A stretch of DNA of 64,000 nt from Acanthosoma haemorrhoidale (GCA_930367205.1 CAKNEZ010000026.1:124001-188000); one strand, 5' to 3'. Counted from the stretch's first letter, positions 15,201 through 30,051 are shown. Translations and numbers: made by a program. Notes: generated by a model not told the origin, from the sequence alone.

Positions 15201-18200
15201 CAATGTCACGGTGCATTATCATATTCGACATCATTTGATGTTATATTCACTCGTAACTTTAATCATGCGATCGTATCACGTGATACAATGTATGCTAATA
15301 AAGCGGTATACCATTATAATCGACATCATTTGATGTTATATTCAATTGTAACTTTAATCATACGATCGCATCACGTGATACAATGATTGCTTATGATACG
15401 GAACACTATCATAATCGACATCATTTGATGTTATATTCACTCGTAACTTTGATCATACGATCGTATCACGTGATACAATATGTGCTAATAATTCGGTACA
15501 CTATGATAATCGACATCATTTGATGTTATATTCTCTTGTAACTTTGATCATACGATCGCATCACATGATACAATAAGTGCTAATGATTTGGTGCACTATC
15601 ATATTCGACATCATTTATTAGTGTATACACTCGTAACTTTAATCATACGATCGTATCACGTGATACAATAAGTGCCCATGTCACGGTGCATTATTATATT
15701 CGACATCATTTGATGTTATATTTACTCGTGACTTTAATCATACGATCGTATCACGTGATACAATATGTGCCAATGTCACAGTGCATTATCATATTCGACA
15801 TCATTTGATGTTATATTCACTCGTTACTTTAATCATACGATCCTATCACGTGATATAATGAGTGCCAATGATGCGGTACACTATCAAAATTGACATCTTT
15901 TGATGTTACATTCTCTTGTAACTTTGATCATAAGATCGCATCACATGATACAATAAGTGCTAATGATTTGGTGCACTATCATATTCGACATCATTTATTA
16001 GTGTATACACTCGTAACTTTAATCATACGATCGTATCACGTGATACAATAAGTGCCCATGTAACGGTGCATTATTATATTCGACATCATTTGATGTTATA
16101 TTTACTCGTTACTTTAATCATACGATCGCATCACATGATACAATGTGTGCTAATAATGCAGTACACTATTATAATCGACATCATTTGATGTTATAGTCAC
16201 TTGTAACTTTAATCATACGATTGCATCACATGATACAATAAGTGCTAATGATTTGGTGCACTATCATATTCGACATCATTTAATGGTGTATACACTCGTA
16301 ACTTTAATCATAAGATCGTATCACGTGAAACAATAAGTGCCAATGTCACGGTGCATTATCATATTCGACATCATTTGATGTTATATTCACTCGTAACTTT
16401 AATCATGCGATCGTATCACGTGATACAATGTATGCTAATAAAGCGGTATACCATTATAATCGACATCATTTGATGTTATATTCAATTGTAACTTTAATCA
16501 TACGATCGCATCACGTGATACAATGGTTGCTTATGATACGGAACACTATCATAATCGACATCATTTGATGTTATATTCACTCGTAACTTTGATCATACGA
16601 TCGTATCACGTGATACAATATGTGCTAATAATGCGGTACACTATGATAATCGACATCATTTGATGTTATATTCTCTTGTAACTTTGATCATACGATCGCA
16701 TCACATGATACAATAAGTGCTAATGATTTGGTGCACTATCATATTCGACATCATTTATTAGTGTATACACTCGTAACTTTAATCATACGATCGTATCACG
16801 TGATACAATAAGTGCCCATGTCACGGTGCATTATTATATTCGACATCATTTGATGTTATATTTACTCGTGACTTTAATCATACGATCGTATCACGTGATA
16901 CAATATGTGCCAATGTCACAGTGCATTATCATATTCGACATCATTTGATGTTATATTTACTCGTTACTTTAATCAAACGATCGCATCACATGATACAATG
17001 TGTGCTAATAATGCAGTACACTATTATAATTGACATCATTTGATGTTATAGTCACTTGTAACTTTAATCATACGATTGCATCACATGATACAATAAGTGC
17101 TAATGATTTGGTGCACTATCATATTCGACATCATTTATTAGTGTATACACTCGTAACTTTAATCATACGATCGTATCACGTGATACAATAAGTGCCCATG
17201 TAACGGTGCATTATTATATTCGACATCATTTGATGTTATATTTACTCGTTACTTTAATCATACGATCGCATCACGTGATACAATGTATGCTAATAAAGCG
17301 GTATACGATTATAATCGACATCATTTGATGTTATATTCAATTGTAACTTTAATCATACGATCGCATCACGTGATACAATGATTGCTTATGATACGGAACA
17401 CTATCATAATCGACATCATTTGATGTTATATTCACTCGTAACTTTCATCATACGATCGTATCACGTGATACAATGAGTGCTTATGATACGGAACACTATC
17501 ATAATCGACATCATTTGATGTTATATTCACTCGTGACTTTAATCATACGATCGTATCACGTGATACAATGAGTGCCAATGTCACGGTGCATTATCATATT
17601 CGACATCATTTGATGTTATATTCACTCGTAACTTTAATCATACGATCGTATCACGTGATACAATATGTGCTAATAATGCGGTACACTATGATAATCGACA
17701 TCATTTGATGTTATATTCTCTTGTAACTTTGATCATACGATCGTATCACGTGATACAATAAGTACCAATGTCACGGTTCGTTATCATATTCGACATCATT
17801 TGATGCTATATTCACTCGTGACTTTAATCATACGATCGCATCACATGATACAATAAGTGCTAATGATTTGGTGCACTATCATATTCGACATCATTTATTA
17901 GTGTATACACTCGTAACTTTAATCATACGATCGTATCACGTGATACAATAAGTGCCCATGTCACGGTGCATTATTATATTCGACATCATTTGATGTTATA
18001 TTTACTCGTGACTTTAATCATACGATCGTATCACGTGATACAATATGTGCCAATGTCACGGTGCATTATCATATTCGACATCATTTGATGTTATATTCAC
18101 TCGTTACTTTAATCATACGATCCTATCACGTGATATAATGAGTGCCAATGATGCGGTACACTATCAAAATTGACATCTTTTGATGTTACATTCTCTTGTA

Positions 18201-20390
18201 ACTTTGATCATACGATCGCATCACATGATACAATAAGTGCTAATGATTTGGTGCACTATCATATTCGACATCATTTATTAGTGTATACACTCGTAACTTT
18301 AATCATACGATCGTATCACGTGATACAATAAGTGCCCATGTAACGGTGCATTATTATATTCGACATCATTTGATGTTATATTTACTCGTGACTATAATCA
18401 TACGATCGTATCACGTGATACAATATGTGCCAATGTCACGGTGCATTATCATATTCGACATCATTTGATGTTATATTCACTCGTTACTTTAATCATACGA
18501 TCGCATCACATGATACAATGTGTGCTAATAATGCAGTACACTATTATAATCGACATCATTTGATGTTATAGTCACTTGTAACTTTAATCATACGATTGCA
18601 TCACATGATACAATAAGTGCTAATGATTTGGTGCACTATCATATTCGACATCATTTAATAGTGTATACACTCGTAACTTTAATCATACGATCGTATCACG
18701 TGATACAATAAGTGCCAATGTCACAGTGCATTATCATATTCGACATCATTTGATGTTATATTCACTCGTAACTTTAATCATACGATCGTATCACGTGATA
18801 GAATGTGTGCTAATAAAGCAGTAAACCATTATAATCGACATCATTTGATGTTATATTCACTCGTTACTTTAATCATACGATCGTATCACGTGATACAATG
18901 TGTGCTAATGATGCGGTACACTTTCATATTTGACATTATTTGATGTTATATTTACTCGTAACTTTAATTATACGATCGCATCACGTGATACAATGATTGC
19001 TTATGATACGGAACACTATCATAATCAACATCATTTGATGTTATATTCACCTGTAACTTTATTCATACGATCGTATCACGTGATACAATAAGTGCCAATG
19101 TCACGGTTCATTATCATATTCGACATCATTTGATGTTATATTCACTCGTAACTTTAATCATGTGATCGAATCACGTGATACAATGAGTGTAAATGCTACG
19201 ACACACTATCATATTCGACATCATTTAATGGTGTATACACTCGTAACTTTAATCATAAGATCGTATCACGTGAAACAATAAGTGCCAATGTCTCGGTGCA
19301 TTATCATATTCGACATCATTTGATGTTATATTCACTCGTAACTTTAATCATGCGATCGTATCACGTGATACAATGTATGCTAATAAAGCGGTATACCATT
19401 ATAATCGACATCATTTGATGTTATATTCAATTGTAACTTTAATCATACGATCGCATCACGTGATACAATGATTGCTTATGATACGGAACACTATCATAAT
19501 CGACATCATTTGATGTTATATTCACTCGTAACTTTGATCATACGATCGTATCACGTGATACAATATGTGCTAATAATGCGGTACTATGATAATCGACATC
19601 ATTTGATGTTATATTCTCTTGTAACTTTGATCATACGATCGCATCACATGATACAATAAGTGCTAATGATTTGGTGCACTATCATATTCGACATCATTTA
19701 TTAGTGTATACACTCGTAACTTTAATCATACGATCGTATCACGTGATACAATAAGTGCCCATGTCACGGTGCATTATTATATTCGACATCATTTGATGTT
19801 ATATTTACTCGTGACTTTAATCATACGATCGTATCACGTGATACAATATGTGCCAATGTCACACTGCATTATCATATTCGACATCATTTGATGTTATATT
19901 CACTCGTTACTTTAATCATACGATCCTATCACGTGATATAATGAGTGCCAATGATGCGGTACACTATCAAAATTGACATCTTTTGATGTTACATTCTCTT
20001 GTAACTTTGATCATACGATCGCATCACATGATACAATAAGTGCTAATGATTTGGTGCACTATCATATTTGACATCATTTATTAGTGTATACACTCGTAAC
20101 TTTAATCATACGATCGTATCACGTGATACAATAAGTGCCCATGTAACGGTGCATTATTATATTCGACATCATTTGATGTTATATTTACTCGTTACTTTAA
20201 TCATACGATCGCATCACATGATACAATGTGTGCTAATGATTTGGTGCACTATCATATTCGACATCATTTAATGGTGTATACACTCGTAACTTTAATCATA
20301 AGATCGTATCACGTGAAACAATAAGTGCCAATGTCACGGTGCATTATCATATTCGACATCATTTGATGTTATATTCAATTGTAACTTTAA
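12254..20390. repeat. Satellite higher-order block B
   Basis: Copy of block A starting at 12254, nearly identical base for base; one difference is CACTCATAAC near 12496 against CACTCGTAAC near 243. It lacks three monomers present in A and C: near 16950 the sequence jumps from the CACAGTGCATT monomer straight to the TTTACTCGTTACTTTAATCAAACG monomer. It shares with A and C the odd 2-base deletion GCGGTACTATG (near 19580) where other monomers have GCGGTACACTATG. Confidence 0.8.
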
Positions 20391-23300
20391 TCATACGATC
20401 CTATCACGTGATATAATGAGTGCCAATGATGCGGTACACTATCAAAATTGACATCTTTTGATGTTACATTCTCTTGTAACTTTGATCATAAGATCGCATC
20501 ACATGATACAATAAGTGCTAATGATTTGGTGCACTATCATATTCGACATCATTTATTAGTGTATACACTCGTAACTTTAATCATACGATCGTATCACGTG
20601 ATACAATATGTGCCAATGTCACAGTGCATTATCATATTCGACATCATTTGATGTTATATTCACTCGTTACTTTAATCATACGATCCTATCACGTGATATA
20701 ATGAGTGCCAATGATGCGGTACACTATCAAAATTGACATCTTTTGATGTTACATTCTCTTGTAACTTTGATCATAAGATCGCATCACATGATACAATAAG
20801 TGCTAATGATTTGGTGCACTATCATATTCGACATCATTTAATAGTGTATACACTCGTAACTTTAATCATACGATCGTATCACGTGATACAATAAGTGCCA
20901 ATGTCACAGTGCATTATCATATTCTACATCATTTGATGTTATATTCACTCGTAACTTTAATCATACGATCGTATCACGTGATACAATGTGTGCTAATAAT
21001 GCAGTACACTATTATAATCGACATCATTTGATGTTATAGTCACTTGTAACTTTAATCATACGATCGCATCACATGATACAATAAGTGCTAATGATTTGGT
21101 GCACTATCATATTCGACATCATTTATTAGTGTATACACTCGTAACTTTAATCATACGATCGTATCACGTGATACAATAAGTGCCCATGTCACGGTGCATT
21201 ATTATATTCGACATCATTTGATGTTATATTTACTCGTGACTTTAATCATACGATCGTATCACGTGATACAATATGTGCCAATGTCACGGTGCATTATCAT
21301 ATTCGACATCATTTGATGTTATATTCACGCGTTACTTTAATCATACGATCCTATCACGTGATATAATGAGTGCCAATGATGCGGTACACTATCAAAATTG
21401 ACATCTTTTGATGTTACATTCTCTTGTAACTTTGATCATACGATCGCATCACATGATACAATAAGTGCTAATGATTTGGTGCACTATCATATTCGACATC
21501 ATTTATTAGTGTATACACTCGTAACTTTAATCATACGATCGTATCACGTGATACAATATGTGCCAATGTCACGGTGCATTATCATATTCGACATCATTTG
21601 ATGTTATATTCACTCGTTACTTTAATCATACGATCGCATCACATAATACAATGTGTGCTAATAATGCAGTACACTATTATAATCGACATCATTTGATGTT
21701 ATAGTCACTTGTAACTTTAATCATACGATTGCATCACATGATACAATAAGTGCTAATGATTTGGTGCACTATCATATTCGACATCATTTAATAGTGTATA
21801 CACTCGTAACTTTAATCATACGATCGTATCACGTGATACAATAAGTGCCAATGTCACAGTGCATTATCATATTCGACATCATTTGATGTTATATTCACTC
21901 GTAACTTTAATCATACGATCGTATCACGTGATAGAATGTGTGCTAATAAAGCAGTAAACCATTATAATCGACATCATTTGATGTTATATTCACTCGTTAC
22001 TTTAATCATACGATCGTATCACGTGATACAATGTGTGCTAATGATGCGGTACACTTTCATATTTGACATTATTTGATGTTATATTTACTCGTAACTTTAA
22101 TTATACGATCGCATCACGTGATACAATGATTGCTTATGATACGGAACACTATCATAATCAACATCATTTGATGTTATATTCACCTGTAACTTTATTCATA
22201 CGATCGTATCACGTGATACAATAAGTGCCAATGTCACGGTTCATTATCATATTCGACATCATTTGATGTTATATTCACTCGTAACTTTAATCATGTGATC
22301 GAATCGCGTGATACAATGAGTGTAAATGCTACGACACACTATCATATTCGACATCATTTAATGGTGTATACACTCGTAACTTTAATCATAAGATCGTATC
22401 ACGTGAAACAATAAGTGCCAATGTCACGGTGCATTATCATATTCGACATCATTTGATGTTATATTCACTCGTAACTTTAATCATGCGATCGTATCACGTG
22501 ATACAATGTATGCTAATAAAGCGGTATACCATTATAATCGACATCATTTGATGTTATATTCAATTGTAACTTTAATCATACGATCGCATCACGTGATACA
22601 ATGATTGCTTATGATACGGAACACTATCATAATCGACATCATTTGATGTTATATTCACTCGTAACTTTGATCATACGATCGTATCACGTGATACAATATG
22701 TGCTAATAATTCGGTACACTATGATAATCGACATCATTTGATGTTATATTCTCTTGTAACTTTGATCATACGATCGCATCACATGATACAATAAGTGCTA
22801 ATGATTTGGTGCACTATCATATTCGACATCATTTATTAGTGTATACACTCGTAACTTTAATCATACGATCGTATCACGTGATACAATAAGTGCCCATGTC
22901 ACGGTGCATTATTATATTCGACATCATTTGATGTTATATTTACTCGTGACTTTAATCATACGATCGTATCACGTGATACAATATGTGCCAATGTCACAGT
23001 GCATTATCATATTCGACATCATTTGATGTTATATTCACTCGTTACTTTAATCATACGATCCTATCACGTGATATAATGAGTGCCAATGATGCGGTACACT
23101 ATCAAAATTGACATCTTTTGATGTTACATTCTCTTGTAACTTTGATCATAAGATCGCATCACATGATACAATAAGTGCTAATGATTTGGTGCACTATCAT
23201 ATTCGACATCATTTATTAGTGTATACACTCGTAACTTTAATCATACGATCGTATCACGTGATACAATAAGTGCCCATGTAACGGTGCATTATTATATTCG

Positions 23301-26300
23301 ACATCATTTGATGTTATATTTACTCGTTACTTTAATCATACGATCGCATCACATGATACAATGTGTGCTAATAATGCAGTACACTATTATAATCGACATC
23401 ATTTGATGTTATAGTCACTTGTAACTTTAATCATACGATTGCATCACATGATACAATAAGTGCTAATGATTTGGTGCACTATCATATTCGACATCATTTA
23501 ATGGTGTATACACTCGTAACTTTAATCATAAGATCGTATCACGTGAAACAATAAGTGCCAATGTCACGGTGCATTATCATATTCGACATCATTTGATGTT
23601 ATATTCACTCGTAACTTTAATCATGCGATCGTATCACGTGATACAATGTATGCTAATAAAGCGGTATACCATTATAATCGACATCATTTGATGTTATATT
23701 CAATTGTAACTTTAATCATACGATCGCATCACGTGATACAATGGTTGCTTATGATACGGAACACTATCATAATCGACATCATTTGATGTTATATTCACTC
23801 GTAACTTTGATCATACGATCGTATCACGTGATACAATATGTGCTAATAATGCGGTACACTATGATAATCGACATCATTTGATGTTATATTCTCTTGTAAC
23901 TTTGATCATACGATCGCATCACATGATACAATAAGTGCTAATGATTTGGTGCACTATCATATTCGACATCATTTATTAGTGTATACACTCGTAACTTTAA
24001 TCATACGATCGTATCACGTGATACAATAAGTGCCCATGTCACGGTGCATTATTATATTCGACATCATTTGATGTTATATTTACTCGTGACTTTAATCATA
24101 CGATCGTATCACGTGATACAATATGTGCCAATGTCACAGTGCATTATCATATTCGACATCATTTGATGTTATATTCACTCGTTACTTTAATCATACGATC
24201 CTATCACGTGATATAATGAGTGCCAATGATGCGGTACACTATCAAAATTGACATCTTTTGATGTTACATTCTCTTGTAACTTTGATCATACGATCGCATC
24301 ACATGATACAATAAGTGCTAATGATTTGGTGCACTATCATATTCGACATCATTTATTAGTGTATACACTCGTAACTTTAATCATACGATCGTATCACGTG
24401 ATACAATAAGTGCCCATGTAACGGTGCATTATTATATTCGACATCATTTGATGTTATATTTACTCGTTACTTTAATCAAACGATCGCATCACATGATACA
24501 ATGTGTGCTAATAATGCAGTACACTATTATAATCGACATCATTTGATGTTATAGTCACTTGTAACTTTAATCATACGATTGCATCACATGATACAATAAG
24601 TGCTAATGATTTGGTGCACTATCATATTCGACATCATTTATTAGTGTATACACTCGTAACTTTAATCATACGATCGTATCACGTGATACAATAAGTGCCC
24701 ATGTAACGGTGCATTATTATATTCGACATCATTTGATGTTATATTTACTCGTTACTTTAATCATACGATCGCATCACGTGATACAATGTATGCTAATAAA
24801 GCGGTATACGATTATAATCGACATCATTTGATGTTATATTCAATTGTAACTTTAATCATACGATCGCATCACGTGATACAATGATTGCTTATGATACGGA
24901 ACACTATCATAATCGACATCATTTGATGTTATATTCACTCGTAACTTTCATCATACGATCGTATCACGTGATACAATGAGTGCTTATGATACGGAACACT
25001 ATCATAATCGACATCATTTGATGTTATATTCACTCGTGACTTTAATCATACGATCGTATCACGTGATACAATGAGTGCCAATGTCACGGTGCATTATCAT
25101 ATTCGACATCATTTGATGTTATATTCACTCGTAACTTTAATCATACGATCGTATCACGTGATACAATATGTGCTAATAATGCGGTACACTATGATAATCG
25201 ACATCATTTGATGTTATATTCTCTTGTAACTTTGATCATACGATCGTATCACGTGATACAATAAGTACCAATGTCACGGTTCGTTATCATATTCGACATC
25301 ATTTGATGCTATATTCACTCGTGACTTTAATCATACGATCGCATCACATGATACAATAAGTGCTAATGATTTGGTGCACTATCATATTCGACATCATTTA
25401 TTAGTGTATACACTCGTAACTTTAATCATACGATCGTATCACGTGATACAATAAGTGCCCATGTCACGGTGCATTATTATATTCGACATCATTTGATGTT
25501 ATATTTACTCGTGACTTTAATCATACGATCGTATCACGTGATACAATATGTGCCAATGTCACGGTGCATTATCATATTCGACATCATTTGATGTTATATT
25601 CACTCGTTACTTTAATCATACGATCCTATCACGTGATATAATGAGTGCCAATGATGCGGTACACTATCAAAATTGACATCTTTTGATGTTACATTCTCTT
25701 GTAACTTTGATCATACGATCGCATCACATGATACAATAAGTGCTAATGATTTGGTGCACTATCATATTCGACATCATTTATTAGTGTATACACTCGTAAC
25801 TTTAATCATACGATCGTATCACGTGATACAATAAGTGCCCATGTAACGGTGCATTATTATATTCGACATCATTTGATGTTATATTTACTCGTGACTATAA
25901 TCATACGATCGTATCACGTGATACAATATGTGCCAATGTCACGGTGCATTATCATATTCGACATCATTTGATGTTATATTCACTCGTTACTTTAATCATA
26001 CGATCGCATCACATGATACAATGTGTGCTAATAATGCAGTACACTATTATAATCGACATCATTTGATGTTATAGTCACTTGTAACTTTAATCATACGATT
26101 GCATCACATGATACAATAAGTGCTAATGATTTGGTGCACTATCATATTCGACATCATTTAATAGTGTATACACTCGTAACTTTAATCATACGATCGTATC
26201 ACGTGATACAATAAGTGCCAATGTCACAGTGCATTATCATATTCGACATCATTTGATGTTATATTCACTCGTAACTTTAATCATACGATCGTATCACGTG

Positions 26301-28986
26301 ATAGAATGTGTGCTAATAAAGCAGTAAACCATTATAATCGACATCATTTGATGTTATATTCACTCGTTACTTTAATCATACGATCGTATCACGTGATACA
26401 ATGTGTGCTAATGATGCGGTACACTTTCATATTTGACATTATTTGATGTTATATTTACTCGTAACTTTAATTATACGATCGCATCACGTGATACAATGAT
26501 TGCTTATGATACGGAACACTATCATAATCAACATCATTTGATGTTATATTCACCTGTAACTTTATTCATACGATCGTATCACGTGATACAATAAGTGCCA
26601 ATGTCACGGTTCATTATCATATTCGACATCATTTGATGTTATATTCACTCGTAACTTTAATCATGTGATCGAATCACGTGATACAATGAGTGTAAATGCT
26701 ACGACACACTATCATATTCGACATCATTTAATGGTGTATACACTCGTAACTTTAATCATAAGATCGTATCACGTGAAACAATAAGTGCCAATGTCTCGGT
26801 GCATTATCATATTCGACATCATTTGATGTTATATTCACTCGTAACTTTAATCATGCGATCGTATCACGTGATACAATGTATGCTAATAAAGCGGTATACC
26901 ATTATAATCGACATCATTTGATGTTATATTCAATTGTAACTTTAATCATACGATCGCATCACGTGATACAATGATTGCTTATGATACGGAACACTATCAT
27001 AATCGACATCATTTGATGTTATATTCACTCGTAACTTTGATCATACGATCGTATCACGTGATACAATATGTGCTAATAATGCGGTACTATGATAATCGAC
27101 ATCATTTGATGTTATATTCTCTTGTAACTTTGATCATACGATCGCATCACATGATACAATAAGTGCTAATGATTTGGTGCACTATCATATTCGACATCAT
27201 TTATTAGTGTATACACTCGTAACTTTAATCATACGATCGTATCACGTGATACAATAAGTGCCCATGTCACGGTGCATTATTATATTCGACATCATTTGAT
27301 GTTATATTTACTCGTGACTTTAATCATACGATCGTATCACGTGATACAATATGTGCCAATGTCACACTGCATTATCATATTCGACATCATTTGATGTTAT
27401 ATTCACTCGTTACTTTAATCATACGATCCTATCACGTGATATAATGAGTGCCAATGATGCGGTACACTATCAAAATTGACATCTTTTGATGTTACATTCT
27501 CTTGTAACTTTGATCATACGATCGCATCACATGATACAATAAGTGCTAATGATTTGGTGCACTATCATATTTGACATCATTTATTAGTGTATACACTCGT
27601 AACTTTAATCATACGATCGTATCACGTGATACAATAAGTGCCCATGTAACGGTGCATTATTATATTCGACATCATTTGATGTTATATTTACTCGTTACTT
27701 TAATCATACGATCGCATCACATGATACAATGTGTGCTAATGATTTGGTGCACTATCATATTCGACATCATTTAATGGTGTATACACTCGTAACTTTAATC
27801 ATAAGATCGTATCACGTGAAACAATAAGTGCCAATGTCACGGTGCATTATCATATTCGACATCATTTGATGTTATATTCACTCGTAACTTTAATCATGCG
27901 ATCGTATCACGTGATACAATGTATGCTAATAAAGCGGTATACCATTATAATCGACATCATTTGATGTTATATTCAATTGTAACTTTAATCATACGATCGC
28001 ATCACGTGATACAATGGTTGCTTATGATACGGAACACTATCATAATCGACATCATTTGATGTTATATTCACTCGTAACTTTGATCATACGATCGTATCAC
28101 GTGATACAATATGTGCTAATAATGCGGTACACTATGATAATCGACATCATTTGATGTTATATTCTCTTGTAACTTTGATCATACGATCGCATCACATGAT
28201 ACAATAAGTGCTAATGATTTGGTGCACTATCATATTCGACATCATTTATTAGTGTATACACTCGTAACTTTAATCATACGATCGTATCACGTGATACAAT
28301 AAGTGCCCATGTCACGGTGCATTATTATATTCGACATCATTTGATGTTATATTTACTCGTGACTTTAATCATACGATCGTATCACGTGATACAATATGTG
28401 CCAATGTCACAGTGCATTATCATATTCGACATCATTTGATGTTATATTCACTCGTTACTTTAATCATACGATCCTATCACGTGATATAATGAGTGCCAAT
28501 GATGCGGTACACTATCAAAATTGACATCTTTTGATGTTACATTCTCTTGTAACTTTGATCATACGATCGCATCACATGATACAATAAGTGCTAATGATTT
28601 GGTGCACTATCATATTCGACATCATTTATTAGTGTATACACTCGTAACTTTAATCATACGATCGTATCACGTGATACAATAAGTGCCCATGTAACGGTGC
28701 ATTATTATATTCGACATCATTTGATGTTATATTTACTCGTTACTTTAATCAAACGATCGCATCACATGATACAATGTGTGCTAATAATGCAGTACACTAT
28801 TATAATCGACATCATTTGATGTTATAGTCACTTGTAACTTTAATCATACGATTGCATCACATGATACAATAAGTGCTAATGATTTGGTGCACTATCATAT
28901 TCGACATCATTTATTAGTGTATACACTCGTAACTTTAATCATACGATCGTATCACGTGATACAATAAGTGCCAATGTCACGGTGCA
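20391..28986. repeat. Satellite higher-order block C
   Basis: Third copy, matching block B at an offset of 7218 on its left side and 7503 further right. The 285-base change equals the three monomers missing from B. The left edge is a chimeric monomer near 20370-20420 that joins the TTCAATTGTAAC type to the CGATCCTATCACGTGATATAATG type, as expected from unequal crossing-over. The block carries the shared 2-base deletion near 27086. It ends inside a monomer at 28986, where the sequence turns GC-rich. Confidence 0.8.
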
Positions 28987-29140
28987 CCTGCAGGCGAGGA
29001 CTGTGGCGGCTGCGGGGGGTGGCCCCGTGGTGGGGGCTGGGGGGCACGCTAGGTATGGGCCCTCTGTGATGGGGAGGCCTGGGTTTGGCGCTGTCTCCCG
29101 GCGTCCGCCTCGGGGAGGCCCTCCGGGGACCGGCAGGCAC
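28987..29140. other. GC-rich segment between the satellite and the LINE end
   Basis: About 150 bases very rich in G and C (runs such as GGTGGGGGCTGGGGGGC) start abruptly at the satellite edge. I recognise no coding frame, rRNA or repeat in it. It could be the inner part of the LINE that follows, a separate fragment, or a misjoined piece. Confidence 0.5.
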
Positions 29141-29442
29141 TGATCATGGTGGGATAGTGGGATCACCAATCTGCAGATTCTGCAAGAAAGAGGGAGAAAC
29201 GGCACGTCATATAATATGTGACTGTGATAACCTAGCTAGAAGGCGATACCTTCACTTTGGTAGTGATCGCATTGTAGACCCCAAACTATGTGAACTGATC
29301 GATCCATTCAGTATCCTCAGATTTGCAAAGGCCGTGGGCCTGTCACATATTTAGGACAGAGACATGGACGGCGCACAATAGGTCTCAGTGAGGCCGCGGT
29401 GCACAAATGCCGGAACAAATAATAAAAAAAACAACAAAAAAA
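29141..29442 (+). mobile_element. 5'-truncated LINE, 3' end with C-terminal zinc-finger-like motif and A-rich tail
   Basis: The frame ending at 29354 encodes the last part of a non-LTR retrotransposon ORF2. It has the Cys-His cluster CRFCKKEGETARHIICDC, followed by a leucine/phenylalanine-rich tail ending in AKAVGLSHI, as in Jockey/R1-group elements of arthropods. A short 3' untranslated region follows, then an A-rich tail at about 29417-29442 (AATAATAAAAAAAACAACAAA). No endonuclease or reverse transcriptase is present, so only the 3' end was inserted, as is usual for 5'-truncated LINE copies. The tail abuts the middle of the Polinton capsid gene. Confidence 0.75.
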
Positions 29443-30051
29443 CTCAATCTTACACGCTTCGAGCATCTCTTGCCCTTCGGCTGGTACACTAGTTTTGAAA
29501 CTGTTCGTGTCCTGTCGGCTTCTGATCAGAATCAATTCTTGCTTTACATTTAGTACGATTTTCGAGTAGTCTTCGAAGATGCCAAGCAAGGCAGATAATG
29601 GAACAACCGCATTGAACTCTCCTTCTTCTGATGTAAAGTTATGAAGCTCATCGTCTGGATAACACCATCCTTGATATTTCAAAGAGTTTGACTGTCCACT
29701 TCTCAATGAAATGAGATTTTTTAAAGTAGACGTGATTCCTGGGGTTTTTACACGGTCAACTTCAACTCCACTCAACTCGTATCGAATCTCGTCATAGAGG
29801 AAGGCGATTGCGTTGTTTGTCATCTTTGACATTCTTGGGATCGTGATTCCATCTTGTCGGACAAACTTCCCTTCGATGTAGAGCAGACTACGGCTTGGCA
29901 ACGTGTACAAGTCTTGATGTTGCAAGCTGATGCGTATCTCATCACCAGATAAAAGTTTTGACGAAGTATACGGATGATGAGAGTGAAGTTCTATGCATTC
30001 GATTGAATTTCGAAACGTTGGACTTCCTTCCAAATTTAGTATTTCTTCCAT
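29443..30051 (-). CDS. Polinton double-jelly-roll major capsid protein, C-terminally truncated
   Basis: About 203 codons remain. The protein starts with MEEILNLEG and contains QQ/QHQDLYTLPSRSLLYIEG near residues 45-60, the segment AFLYDEIRYELSGVEVDR and the segment ALLGIFEDYSKIVLNVKQEL. These are hallmarks, from memory of the family, of the double jelly-roll capsid proteins coded by insect and other animal Polintons. They form the virion-like shell. The frame runs into the A-rich tail of the LINE after ...EACKIE, and the following residues come from poly-T. The missing C-terminal half is not found on the other side of the LINE, where satellite begins. A TATA box lies about 115 bases upstream. 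The protein cannot be functional as it stands. Confidence 0.75.

Larger units (their letters stand above)
1..28986. repeat. 95-bp satellite DNA array (about 305 monomers)
   Basis: The same motif recurs every 95 bases without a break: the core CGACATCATTTGATG begins at 28, 123, 218 and so on up to the array end. Each monomer holds, in order, an imperfect dyad (CATCA-TT-TGATG), a conserved stretch CTCGTAACTTTAATCA, the palindrome TACGATCGTA overlapping the 14-bp palindrome GTATCACGTGATAC with an E-box core CACGTG, and a variable segment such as GTGCTAATAATGCGGTACAC. Variants differ mostly in the palindrome (GTATCACGTG, GCATCACATG, CCTATCACGTG) and in the variable segment. The array is AT-rich and has no transposon in it. 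The 63-67 codon open frames inside it are by-products of the repeat and not genes. Centromeric or heterochromatic location is an inference from size and order. Confidence 0.98.

Noticed and set aside
1..28986. Repeated 63-67 codon open frames in the satellite (for example at 1927, 8070, 8670, 14180, 20448)
   Set aside because: They exist only because the monomer is free of stops in some registers. Their sequences follow the repeat, and 95 is not a multiple of three.
1..28986. CRISPR array
   Set aside because: The spacing is regular, but the 'spacers' are variants of the same monomer, the unit is 95 bases with no unique spacers, and the DNA is eukaryotic.
28939..29205. Minus-strand proline-rich frames over the GC-rich piece
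   Set aside because: They cross from the satellite into unrelated GC-rich DNA and are composition artefacts.
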